Shown here one piece after another: positions 26,941-34,258 of a stretch of 42,189 nucleotides of DNA. The notes beneath the pieces were generated by a model. The model was not told the DNA's origin. It saw only the letters and a program-made list of their open reading frames with translations, and searched no databases. Numbering within the stretch: position 1 is the stretch's first letter; each line of letters begins with the position of its first letter. Both the position numbers and the translations under genes were made by a program. The stretch is from an uncultured Lachnospiraceae bacterium (lineage in GTDB: Bacteria; Bacillota; Clostridia; Lachnospirales; Lachnospiraceae). Location: NCBI GenBank assembly GCA_900314445.1, contig OMVA01000060.1:1-42189 (forward strand). Direction: 5' to 3'.

Positions 26941-27909
26941 ATGAAATATAAAATTATCACAATTGCAATCGCAGTGGTTCTGTCTGCTCTGATTCGAGAC
27001 CCCATCTGGATCTGCGTCATTCTCGCAGGCTGTCTCATCTACTATCTGGTGATTGATGTCATCGAATCAAAGAAATGTGAGAAACAAATCAGGGAACTGA
27101 CTGATTACATGACGCGTGTGCAGGATTTATCAGAACTGCCTGCCATGCAGGAAATTCAAGAAGGTTCTCTCGGTATTTTACAGAGCGAGCTTTACAAGGT
27201 CATCACAATTCTCAAGGAAGAATATGCTTCCGAGCATAAGCAGAAAAAATATATATCCGATATGATGTCAGACATCTCACATCAGTTCAAGACACCGCTG
27301 ACGGCCATTCAGATTATGACTGATCTCATGATGGCGCCTGAACTCTCCGACCAGGACCGTCTCAAATATGTTGCAAATATAGAAAGCCAAGTCAATCGCA
27401 TGACCTGGCTCATCCGCAACCTGCTTACACTTTCCCAACTGGAAGCCGGTGTACTTCCACTGAAGTCTGAGGACATCAGCCTTGCAGGTATGATGCAGGA
27501 AATATCTACTTCTCTATCCGTCATGGCTGATGCAGCAGACGTGAAATTATCTATGCAGGTTCCGGAGCAAATCCATTTGACAGGCGATTCACACTGGCTC
27601 CGCGAGTCCTTCACTAATATCATTAAGAATGCCATAGAGCACACACCTGCTGGTGGCAAAGTGGAAGTCACTGCCAGCCAGAATAACATTTCCACAGAAG
27701 TTAAAATCGAGGATAACGGCAAGGGAATTCCGAAGGAACATTTGCCACATATTTTCGAACGCTTCTACAAGGCAGGAAATGCCTCCCCAAACAGCGTGGG
27801 CATTGGCCTTGCCATGGCAAAACAGATCATCAATAACCATGACGGAAAGATTGATGTAGAAAGTGAAGAGAAAAAAGGGACCTGTATGAAGGTGACTTTG
27901 TATCGATAG
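26941..27909 (+). CDS. Intramembrane-sensing histidine kinase (BceS-like)
   Basis: A 322-residue kinase. Two N-terminal helices (about 4-17 and 22-40) are joined by only a few residues, so there is almost no outside sensor domain. This is the hallmark of kinases that sense through a partner ABC permease. His114 lies in SDISHQFKTPLTA. The N box is NIIKNAIEHTP, the G1 box DNGKGIP, the F box HIFERFY and the G2 box VGIGLAMAK. GAGAGG before 26941 gives the start, not the upstream ATG at 26875 inside the regulator gene. Its position after a large permease fits permease-kinase signalling. Confidence 0.93.
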   Translation: MKYKIITIAIAVVLSALIRDPIWICVILAGCLIYYLVIDVIESKKCEKQIRELTDYMTRVQDLSELPAMQEIQEGSLGILQSELYKVITILKEEYASEHKQKKYISDMMSDISHQFKTPLTAIQIMTDLMMAPELSDQDRLKYVANIESQVNRMTWLIRNLLTLSQLEAGVLPLKSEDISLAGMMQEISTSLSVMADAADVKLSMQVPEQIHLTGDSHWLRESFTNIIKNAIEHTPAGGKVEVTASQNNISTEVKIEDNGKGIPKEHLPHIFERFYKAGNASPNSVGIGLAMAKQIINNHDGKIDVESEEKKGTCMKVTLYR

Positions 27910-27934
27910 TTAAATTTTATAACGCGGCATTTCC

Positions 27935-27994
27935 TATACCCTTTAGGGTATAATTTTGTATTAAGCCATTGAAATTATACCTTAAAGGGTATAA
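27935..27994 (+). promoter_or_regulatory. Paired operators and promoter of the hipB gene
   Basis: TATACCC-TTTA-GGGTATA (27935-27952) and TTATACC-TTAAAG-GGTATAA (27975-27994) are two similar dyads 40 bases apart. Each overlaps a TATAAT (27949-27954 and 27990-27995). They resemble the palindromic sites bound by HipB-type proteins, which suggests autorepression. A weak TTGAAA (27969-27974) is 15 bases before the second TATAAT. Confidence 0.65.
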
Positions 27995-28003
27995 TATGTG
28001 TTT

Positions 28004-28231
28004 ATGAATACAATTGCAAAATACATTAAACAGGAAAGAAAAAAACTCGGTATGACCCAGGAAGACTTCGCACTCAGGTCCGGTCTTGGTTTACGATTTG
28101 TCAGAGACCTTGAACAGGGAAAGGAGACTGTTCGAATGGATAAAGTAAATCAAGCACTTGCCATGTTCGGAATGGAAGCGATACCTGGAAAGAAAGAATA
28201 TAAGGAGAACATGGATGGAAATATTTCGTAG
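28004..28231 (+). CDS. hipB: HipB-like XRE-family antitoxin/repressor
   Basis: A 75-residue helix-turn-helix protein: MNTIAKYIKQERKKLGMTQE then DFALRSGLGLRFVRDLEQGK. The GLRFVRDLEQGK and RMDKVNQALAMFG segments match the HipB-type antitoxins of HipA/HipBST modules. The ATG is eight bases after TATAAT and has no nearby ribosome binding site, so translation may be leaderless. A GTG six bases upstream, preceded by AAAGGG, is an alternative start. Its last codons overlap the start of the HipS-like gene. Two dyads upstream fit self-regulation. Confidence 0.88.
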   Translation: MNTIAKYIKQERKKLGMTQEDFALRSGLGLRFVRDLEQGKETVRMDKVNQALAMFGMEAIPGKKEYKENMDGNIS

Positions 28232-28499
28232 TGCTTCTGTATATGTATCTGACCAAAAAGCCGGTTACATCTTGGAAACCGGCGAAGGATATATTTTCAA
28301 ATATGATGAAGAATATTTAAGTAAAACGGAAGCCCTTCCCGTCAGTATTACGATGCCATTACAGGAAGAAGAGTATCGCTCTAATGTACTTTTCCCTTTT
28401 TTTGATGGACTTATCCCTGAGGGTTGGCTCCTTGGTCTCGTAAGTAGAAATTGGAAATTAAATAGCTCTAACCGTTTTGGATTACTACTTAATTCCTAG
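28215..28499 (+). CDS. HipS-like protein: HipA N-terminal subdomain, probably truncated
   Basis: A 94-residue protein equal to the N-terminal subdomain of HipA kinases: SASVYVSDQKAGYILETGEG, LPVSITMPLQEEEY and LFPFFDGLIPEGWL. In three-gene HipBST systems this part is a separate protein, HipS, that restrains the kinase HipT. AAGGAG seven bases before 28215 fixes the start, overlapping hipB by 17 bases. It stops at RFGLLLNS, about a dozen residues earlier than comparable proteins, which usually continue to a GAV strand. No kinase follows: the stop overlaps the convergent aguB stop by four bases. I infer loss of hipT and the tail of hipS. Confidence 0.75.
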   Translation: MEIFRSASVYVSDQKAGYILETGEGYIFKYDEEYLSKTEALPVSITMPLQEEEYRSNVLFPFFDGLIPEGWLLGLVSRNWKLNSSNRFGLLLNS

Positions 28500-29368
28500 A
28501 ATAAATCATACTCCGGTCTTCTATCTCTAAAAACTCCCCAACTCATGCGGTACTCCCGAACTTCATCCAGGTCAAATGTCTTAATCAGGATTTCCTCCTG
28601 ATCACGGGATGCAGACGCATCCTCTGTGATTTCACCGATACCGTCTGTGATAAAGGATGAACCATAGAAACGAAGGGCTGACTTCTGTCCACCATTTGCT
28701 TCGCTTGGTTCTACTTCTTCCAGACCAATTCTATTTGCTGCCATAACCGGCATAAGGTTAGAACCAGCGTGGCCCTGCATACAACGTCTCCAATGTGGCA
28801 TGCTATCTGATTCCAGAATTGGTTCAGAACCAATGGCTGTTGGATAGAGAAGTATTTCTGCACCAGCTACTGCCATGGCACGAGCTGGCTCTGGGAACCA
28901 CTGATCCCAGCAAATACCAACGCCGACTTTTCCATAAGCTGTGTCCCAAACCTTGTAGCCTGTGTTGCCAGGTGTGAAATAAAATTTCTCCTGATAGAAA
29001 TGATCATCCGGAATATGTGTCTTTCTATAAACGCCAAGCACTTCGCCGTCTGCATCAATCATGGCGATGGAATTGTAAAGCACATTACCATCCTTCTCGT
29101 AGAAGCTGATTGGCATAACCACATGCAGTTCCTTGCAGACTGCTTTAAAATGCTGCACAGCCTTGTTCTCATCAAGAGTCTCTGCGAAAGCATAATATTC
29201 ATACTGTCTTTCCTGACAGAAATACTGACGTTCAAAAAGCTCTGGCAGAAGAATTACATTGGCACCCTTGGCCGCTGCTTCTCTGACCATTTTGTCAGCA
29301 TGCGCAATATTCTCTTCTGGCACTTTCGTCATAGCCATCTGAATGGCTGCGAGTGTTACTTTTCTCAT
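28496..29368 (-). CDS. aguB: N-carbamoylputrescine amidase
   Basis: A 290-residue nitrilase-superfamily enzyme that hydrolyses N-carbamoylputrescine to putrescine, CO2 and ammonia. The catalytic triad is Glu43 (LLPELFERQYFCQ), Lys116 (VYRKTHIPDDHFY) and Cys153 (GICWDQWFPE). The FERQYFCQ stretch and the ending SWGVFRDRRPEYDLF are typical of AguB. AGGAG precedes the ATG. It is the last gene of the polyamine operon, directly after agmatine deiminase, which makes its substrate. Confidence 0.96.
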   Translation of the reverse strand: MRKVTLAAIQMAMTKVPEENIAHADKMVREAAAKGANVILLPELFERQYFCQERQYEYYAFAETLDENKAVQHFKAVCKELHVVMPISFYEKDGNVLYNSIAMIDADGEVLGVYRKTHIPDDHFYQEKFYFTPGNTGYKVWDTAYGKVGVGICWDQWFPEPARAMAVAGAEILLYPTAIGSEPILESDSMPHWRRCMQGHAGSNLMPVMAANRIGLEEVEPSEANGGQKSALRFYGSSFITDGIGEITEDASASRDQEEILIKTFDLDEVREYRMSWGVFRDRRPEYDLF

Positions 29369-29458
29369 GGAAGTTCTCCTATATCACTTTCCTAATTCAT
29401 CCGCACATATCAAATCTTACTGATTCCAACTACCTATAAATCTCATGACATTTTTCCT

Positions 29459-29469
29459 GCAAATGAGAT
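29459..29469. repeat. Dispersed motif copy between aguA and aguB
   Basis: GCAAATGAGAT, an exact 11-mer copy, ends one base before the aguA stop codon, in the 102-base gap between two genes of the polyamine operon. Confidence 0.6.
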
Positions 29470-29470
29470 A

Positions 29471-30718
29471 CTATCCCTTCACATTCCAATCATCATCTTC
29501 GTCGAACTCTTCTTCCTCTTCCGGCTCTTCATCCACCAGGATTCTCATAGGAACCTGCTGCGTGATGCAATGGATATTGCCACCGCCCACAATGATAGAA
29601 CGCGCCTGAATTCCCTTAACTTTTCTTGTTGGGAAGAGTTCTGTCAAAATCTCTATTGCGACCTTATCATTCTCGTCACCAAACTGAGGAACCAGTACAA
29701 CATCATTTGCAATATAGAAATTCACATAACTTGCGGCGAGTCTCTCACCCACCTCACGTTGGTCTTCACCAGGCGCTGCCTCAAGTCCTGCCAATTCTCT
29801 TTCCGTGATGGTGACAGGCACCTTCGGAATTGGAAGCTTGTGAACCTTGATTTTTCTGCCCTTTGCATCCACTTCATTCTCCAGGACTTCCAGGTTACAA
29901 CGACTCATCTCGTACTGAGGATCTGACTCATCCTCCGTCCAGGCAAGTACTGCCTCGCCCGGTGCCGTGAAAGCAAAGACATTATCTACATGTTCATCTG
30001 TCTCATCGTTGAAAATACCATGTGGCAGCCAGATGACCTTTTCCACGCCTAACGTTTTCTTCAGTCTCTCTTCAATCTGCTCCTTGGTCATGTCCGGATT
30101 GCGTCCCTTGGAAAGGAGACATGCCTCAGTTACCACGCAAGTACCTTCGCCGTCCACATGAATGGATCCGCCTTCCAGCACAAAATCACGCTGGTCATAA
30201 ACATTTGCAGAAAGCGTGTTTGCCACTTCCCTTGCAAATGCGTTGTCCGCCTGCCACTCGGCATATAAACCGTTGTAGATACCACCCCAGGCGTTGAACT
30301 GCCAGTCGATTCCTCTCAATTCACCCTCTTCATTTCGAACAAAAGTAGGACCAATATCACGAGCCCAAGAGTCGTCAGAATCGATGGCAAAGGCGTAAAG
30401 ATTCTGCACGATATAATGAAAAGCCGTGCGTCCCTGCATGCCATAATTGTCATGCACCCTCTCCATCTTCTTTTCAATGACCTGACTGAGCCTCTGATTC
30501 ATTTCCTCGAAGTCTTCAGGCTTCGCAACCATATAGACCTTCTCGCTGAGAGCCAGATTCATTGCAATTTTCACAAAAGTCTCCTGAGCATCTCTGCCAC
30601 CGTAAGGCCAAGAGCCTGGGCGAACAGGCCAGATCAGGATTGTTCCTTCGTGAGGTTCAAACTCAGCAGGCATATGAAAGCCATCATCAGCAGGAAATGT
30701 GTTAAATACTTTTTGCAT
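29471..30718 (-). CDS. aguA: Agmatine deiminase
   Basis: A 415-residue enzyme of the guanidino-group modifying superfamily that converts agmatine to N-carbamoylputrescine and ammonia. Family signs are MPAEFEPHEGTILIWPVRPG at the start, DSDDSWARDIGPTF, the catalytic His region in LPHGIFNDETDEHVDN, and the nucleophile Cys in GGGNIHCITQQVPM. The last 20 residues are an acidic Glu/Asp tail that is not part of the active site. The ATG overlaps the nspC stop by one base (TAATG), so translation is coupled. Confidence 0.96.
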   Translation of the reverse strand: MQKVFNTFPADDGFHMPAEFEPHEGTILIWPVRPGSWPYGGRDAQETFVKIAMNLALSEKVYMVAKPEDFEEMNQRLSQVIEKKMERVHDNYGMQGRTAFHYIVQNLYAFAIDSDDSWARDIGPTFVRNEEGELRGIDWQFNAWGGIYNGLYAEWQADNAFAREVANTLSANVYDQRDFVLEGGSIHVDGEGTCVVTEACLLSKGRNPDMTKEQIEERLKKTLGVEKVIWLPHGIFNDETDEHVDNVFAFTAPGEAVLAWTEDESDPQYEMSRCNLEVLENEVDAKGRKIKVHKLPIPKVPVTITERELAGLEAAPGEDQREVGERLAASYVNFYIANDVVLVPQFGDENDKVAIEILTELFPTRKVKGIQARSIIVGGGNIHCITQQVPMRILVDEEPEEEEEFDEDDDWNVKG

Positions 30719-31968
30719 TAAGATAATCTTCCTTTGAAATCTTCGTATGTAAATTCCTTAATCAATCTGCATTCGCCATCCTCATCCATGGCATAGATGG
30801 AAGGCAGGGCAATTCCGTTAAATGTATTGTTCTTGACCATGGAATAAATGGCCATATCTTCAAAATAAAGTCTGTCGCCAGGCTTAACTTCTGTATCAAA
30901 AGAGTAGTCGCCAATCACATCACCCGCAAGACAAGTGCAGGATGAAAGCCTGTAGGTATACTTCTTCTCTCCAGCTTCCCCGCTATCCTTCAGTGGTGGA
31001 CGATAAGGCATCTCCAGCACATCCGGCATATGGCAGGATGGTGAAGTATCCAGAAGGAGAATGGTCATCCCATTTTCCACCGTATCCAGAACCGTGGTAA
31101 CAAGGTAGCCTGCGTTGAGAGCAATGGCCTCCCCCGGTTCCAGATATACCTCCACGTCGTAAGTTTCCTTGATGTGCTTGACTAATTGAATCAACTTCTC
31201 CCTGTCATAATCCTTTCGGGAAATGTGATGTCCGCCGCCAAGATTCATCCACTTGATCTGTGGAAGCGTCATGTACTTTCCAAACTTCTCTTCCACAGCT
31301 GCAAGGGTCGTTTCCAGGTCGTCGGAATTCTGCTCACAAAGAGTGTGCACATGGAAGCCTTCCACCAACTTAAATTCTTCCGGATACTGCTCCAGTCCCT
31401 TTTCGAAATTAGCCAGGGTAATTCCCATACGAGAGTTTGGCGCACAAGGATCATAAATGGCATGTCCGTCCTGGGTTGAGCACTCAGGATTGAGACGGAG
31501 GCCGATTCCGCTTGGCACCTGCTTTTCTACCTGCTCGCCACTCGCGCCCGGCTCTGCAGCACAAGATTCCCCTGCCTGCTCACCAGCAAGTTTTTCGCCC
31601 GGGCGTCCCTGACGCAATTTCATAATCTTCCCAGCAAACATATGCAACTGAGAAAAAGAATTGAGAATCATATGGTCACAAAGACCCACGATTTCTTCCA
31701 GCTCAGACTCCTTATAGGCAGGTGAGAAAATGTGATTTTCTTTTCCCATCTCTTCCGCTCCCAGTTTTGCCTCATAAAGAGAAGACGCAGTGCATCCATC
31801 TAAATACCGGGCAATCAAAGGATACTCACAGAAGTTGGAGAAAGCCTTCTGGGCAAGAAGAATCCTGCAGCCAGCTTTCTCTTTCACATCTTTCAGAATC
31901 TCTAAATTTTCTTTTAACTTTCCTTCGTCGATGATGTAGGAAGGGGTTGGTACTTGGTGTAATTTCAA
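30718..31968 (-). CDS. nspC: Carboxynorspermidine/carboxyspermidine decarboxylase
   Basis: A 416-residue PLP enzyme of the fold III decarboxylases that removes CO2 from carboxyspermidine or carboxynorspermidine. PLP binds Lys41 in LLAQKAFSNF. GFHVHTLCEQNSDDLETTL, NLGGGHHIS and EPGEAIALNAGYLV are typical NspC motifs. The start is TTG at 31968, eight bases after AAAGGAG. An ATG 18 codons upstream would translate a dispersed palindrome and has no binding site. Residues 119-153 form a Gly/Glu/Ala-rich insertion that other members do not normally have. The upstream dehydrogenase supplies its substrate. Confidence 0.93.
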   Translation of the reverse strand: MKLHQVPTPSYIIDEGKLKENLEILKDVKEKAGCRILLAQKAFSNFCEYPLIARYLDGCTASSLYEAKLGAEEMGKENHIFSPAYKESELEEIVGLCDHMILNSFSQLHMFAGKIMKLRQGRPGEKLAGEQAGESCAAEPGASGEQVEKQVPSGIGLRLNPECSTQDGHAIYDPCAPNSRMGITLANFEKGLEQYPEEFKLVEGFHVHTLCEQNSDDLETTLAAVEEKFGKYMTLPQIKWMNLGGGHHISRKDYDREKLIQLVKHIKETYDVEVYLEPGEAIALNAGYLVTTVLDTVENGMTILLLDTSPSCHMPDVLEMPYRPPLKDSGEAGEKKYTYRLSSCTCLAGDVIGDYSFDTEVKPGDRLYFEDMAIYSMVKNNTFNGIALPSIYAMDEDGECRLIKEFTYEDFKGRLS

Positions 31969-31983
31969 AGTTCGAACTCCTTT

Positions 31984-31999
31984 GGCAATTCCATTTGCC
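31984..31999. repeat. Dispersed 16-bp palindrome next to the nspC ribosome binding site
   Basis: GGCAATTCCATTTGCC is the exact reverse complement of the copy at 2284-2299. On the minus strand it ends about four bases before GGAG of the nspC ribosome binding site, so a folded RNA could affect nspC translation. Confidence 0.7.
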
Positions 32000-32038
32000 T
32001 GTCTGCTTCTAAATCGAAACACTTAATCAAAATTATTA

Positions 32039-33301
32039 TTAGTCTACCAGAACTGGATTCTCTTCCACCTTCCAAGGCAGGCCGTACTTGTTGAGGGCTT
32101 CCATGTATGGATCCGGGTCGAACTCATCTGTTGTGAAGACGCCAGGCTTTCTCCATGTGCCGTTGGCAACAAGCAATGTTCCGATCATAGCAGGCACACC
32201 TGTTGTATAGGAAATGGCCTGTGAGCCAACTTCCTTGTAGCATTCCTGATGGTCGCAAACATTGTAGATGTAGAGCTTCTTTTCAACGCCGTCCTTCTTA
32301 CCTGTGAAGATACAGCCGATGTTTGTCTTACCCTTTGTTCTTGGTCCAAGACTCGCTGGGTCTGGAAGAAGTGCTGTCAGAAACTGGATAGGAACGATTT
32401 CCTGACCATTGAAGTTGATTGGTTCTGTTGAGAGCATACCAACATCTTCAAGGCATCTCATGTGATCCAGATAAGACTGACCAAATGTCATGAAGAAACG
32501 AATTCTCTTAACTTCTGGCAAATTGCGTCCCAGTGCCTCAATTTCCTCGTGGTGAAGCAGGTACATGTCCTTCTCGCCAACGCCTTCGAAGTTGTATGTT
32601 CTGTGTATAGACATTGCTGGAATTTCTATCCATTTGCCATTCTCCATGTAAGAACCTGGTGCTGAAACTTCACGCAGATTGATTTCCGGGTTGAAGTTCG
32701 TTGCGAATGCGTAACCGTGGTCACCGCCGTTGCAGTCCAGGATATCGATGGTGTCGATGGTATCGAAGTAGTGCTTCTTTGCGTAAGCAACGAATACGGA
32801 AGTTACACCTGGGTCGAAGCCTGTTCCAAGAAGAGCTGTAAGACCTGCGTCTTCAAACTTCTTCTGGTAAGCCCACTGCCAGGAGTAATCAAAGTAAGCT
32901 GAGAAACCAAGATCCTTGCAACGCTTCTCGTAGATAGCTCTCCACTCTGGATCTTCTGTATCTTCAGGCTCATAGTTTGCTGTATCAACATAGTGAACGC
33001 CGGCAGCGAGGCAGGCATCCATGATTGTTAAATCCTGGTAAGGAAGAGCAACATTGAGAACGAGATCCGGCTCATAGTCCTTGATCAGAGCAGTCAGCTC
33101 TTCCACATTATCCGCGTCAACTGTGGCTGTAGTTACCTTTGTCTTTGAATTTGTTGCTTCGATCTTTGCCTTCACAGCATCACATTTGCTGATGGTACGG
33201 CTGGCAATCATCATCTCTTCAAAAACTTCGCTCACCATTGCAATTTTCTGGATTGCAACCTGTGCAACACCACCACATCCAATAACTAAAACTCTACTCA
33301 T
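32039..33301 (-). CDS. Carboxynorspermidine/carboxyspermidine dehydrogenase (saccharopine dehydrogenase family)
   Basis: A 420-residue NADPH-dependent enzyme that condenses a diamine with aspartate semialdehyde and reduces the product to carboxyspermidine. The N-terminal Rossmann motif is VLVIGCGGVAQVAIQKIA. The family's substrate region includes ALPYQDLTIMDACLAAGVHYVDTANYE and LLGTGFDPGVTSVFVAYA, which separate it from lysine-pathway saccharopine dehydrogenases. The ATG overlaps the speE stop (ATGA). Its product feeds NspC, the next gene. Choice between spermidine and norspermidine chemistry depends on the diamine, and the AguA/AguB genes point to putrescine. Confidence 0.93.
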   Translation of the reverse strand: MSRVLVIGCGGVAQVAIQKIAMVSEVFEEMMIASRTISKCDAVKAKIEATNSKTKVTTATVDADNVEELTALIKDYEPDLVLNVALPYQDLTIMDACLAAGVHYVDTANYEPEDTEDPEWRAIYEKRCKDLGFSAYFDYSWQWAYQKKFEDAGLTALLGTGFDPGVTSVFVAYAKKHYFDTIDTIDILDCNGGDHGYAFATNFNPEINLREVSAPGSYMENGKWIEIPAMSIHRTYNFEGVGEKDMYLLHHEEIEALGRNLPEVKRIRFFMTFGQSYLDHMRCLEDVGMLSTEPINFNGQEIVPIQFLTALLPDPASLGPRTKGKTNIGCIFTGKKDGVEKKLYIYNVCDHQECYKEVGSQAISYTTGVPAMIGTLLVANGTWRKPGVFTTDEFDPDPYMEALNKYGLPWKVEENPVLVD

Positions 33302-34158
33302 CCTCTATTTTCCTCCTCGTTTAAAATGTCCTCCACATACTTTGGCAGCATGAAAGCTCCCAAGTGCAAATGAGTTGTGTAGTACCAAGTCTTGATATTT
33401 CTCGCATTCCATTTGTCAGGATTGAAATCCTTTAATGGATGATATTTCTTTGATGCAAAGCCGAACATCCAGTAGCCTGCCGGGCAGGTTGGAATGCTGG
33501 CCTGATAAACTCTGCTGATTGGGAAAGAGCGGAAAGCCTTGCGGTGCATAGTGCGGAAGGCCGCCTCGTCCTCATCGTAAAATGGGCTGCCATGCTGGTA
33601 GACCATGATGCCATCGTCATGCAGGGCACGATAGCAGTTACCATAGAATTCCTTTGTGAACAGGCCCTCGGTATGACCGAATGGGTCTGTGGAATCATTG
33701 ATAATCAAATCATACTTGTCCTTGCAACGTCTAAGATAGCGCAGGCCATCCATGTTGATAATATTTACACGGTCATCATCAAAGCCCTTGGCCGTCTCCG
33801 GGAAGAACTTCTTGGAAACCTCGATGAACATTTCATCCGGCTCCACCACATCAATCGATTCAATCTCCGGATACTGAATCAGAGTCTTGGCAACACCACC
33901 GTCACCACCACCGATAATCAGCACATCCTTCACATGTTTGTGCACAGCCATTGGCACATGCACCACCATTTCGTTATAAATAAATTCATCCGCCTCGGAG
34001 AAAATGATTTCGCCATCCAGGGCAATCATCTTGCCAAACTCCTTGGACTGAAAGACATCGATTCTCTGATAATCAGAGTGCTCAGAAAAGAGCTGCTTAT
34101 CAATTCGAATCGAAGTTTTTACATTATCTGTATCCATCTGGGAGTACCAGATGTCCAT
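33298..34158 (-). CDS. speE: Spermidine synthase (aminopropyltransferase)
   Basis: A 286-residue enzyme that transfers an aminopropyl group from decarboxylated S-adenosylmethionine to a diamine. Family signs are YQRIDVFQSKEFGKMIALDGE, VLIIGGGDGGVAKTL, VEPDEMF and LIINDSTDPFGHTEGLF with the catalytic Asp. MDIWYSQMDTDN matches the usual family start, so the ATG at 34158 is chosen over the GTG at 34173, although both have a GGAG nearby. It lies between speA and the carboxyspermidine dehydrogenase, overlapping the latter by four bases. No SpeD, needed for its donor, is in the window. Confidence 0.93.
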   Translation of the reverse strand: MDIWYSQMDTDNVKTSIRIDKQLFSEHSDYQRIDVFQSKEFGKMIALDGEIIFSEADEFIYNEMVVHVPMAVHKHVKDVLIIGGGDGGVAKTLIQYPEIESIDVVEPDEMFIEVSKKFFPETAKGFDDDRVNIINMDGLRYLRRCKDKYDLIINDSTDPFGHTEGLFTKEFYGNCYRALHDDGIMVYQHGSPFYDEDEAAFRTMHRKAFRSFPISRVYQASIPTCPAGYWMFGFASKKYHPLKDFNPDKWNARNIKTWYYTTHLHLGAFMLPKYVEDILNEEENRG

Positions 34159-34212
34159 TGATTCACGCTCCACTTAACTTTACTCCCTAACTTTTATTTT
34201 CCTAAATCCCTT

Positions 34213-34242
34213 GCAAATGAGATGCCCGGGCATTCCATTTGC
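34213..34242. repeat. Hairpin-forming inverted pair of the dispersed motif between speA and speE
   Basis: GCAAATGAGATGCCC and GGGCATTCCATTTGC are inverted with no spacer and mismatch at only two positions. The RNA would fold into a 15-bp-long hairpin in the 100-base gap between speA and speE. It lacks a U-tract, so it is more a processing or stability element than a terminator. Confidence 0.75.
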
Positions 34243-34258
34243 AAGTCTAATTTTCCAA

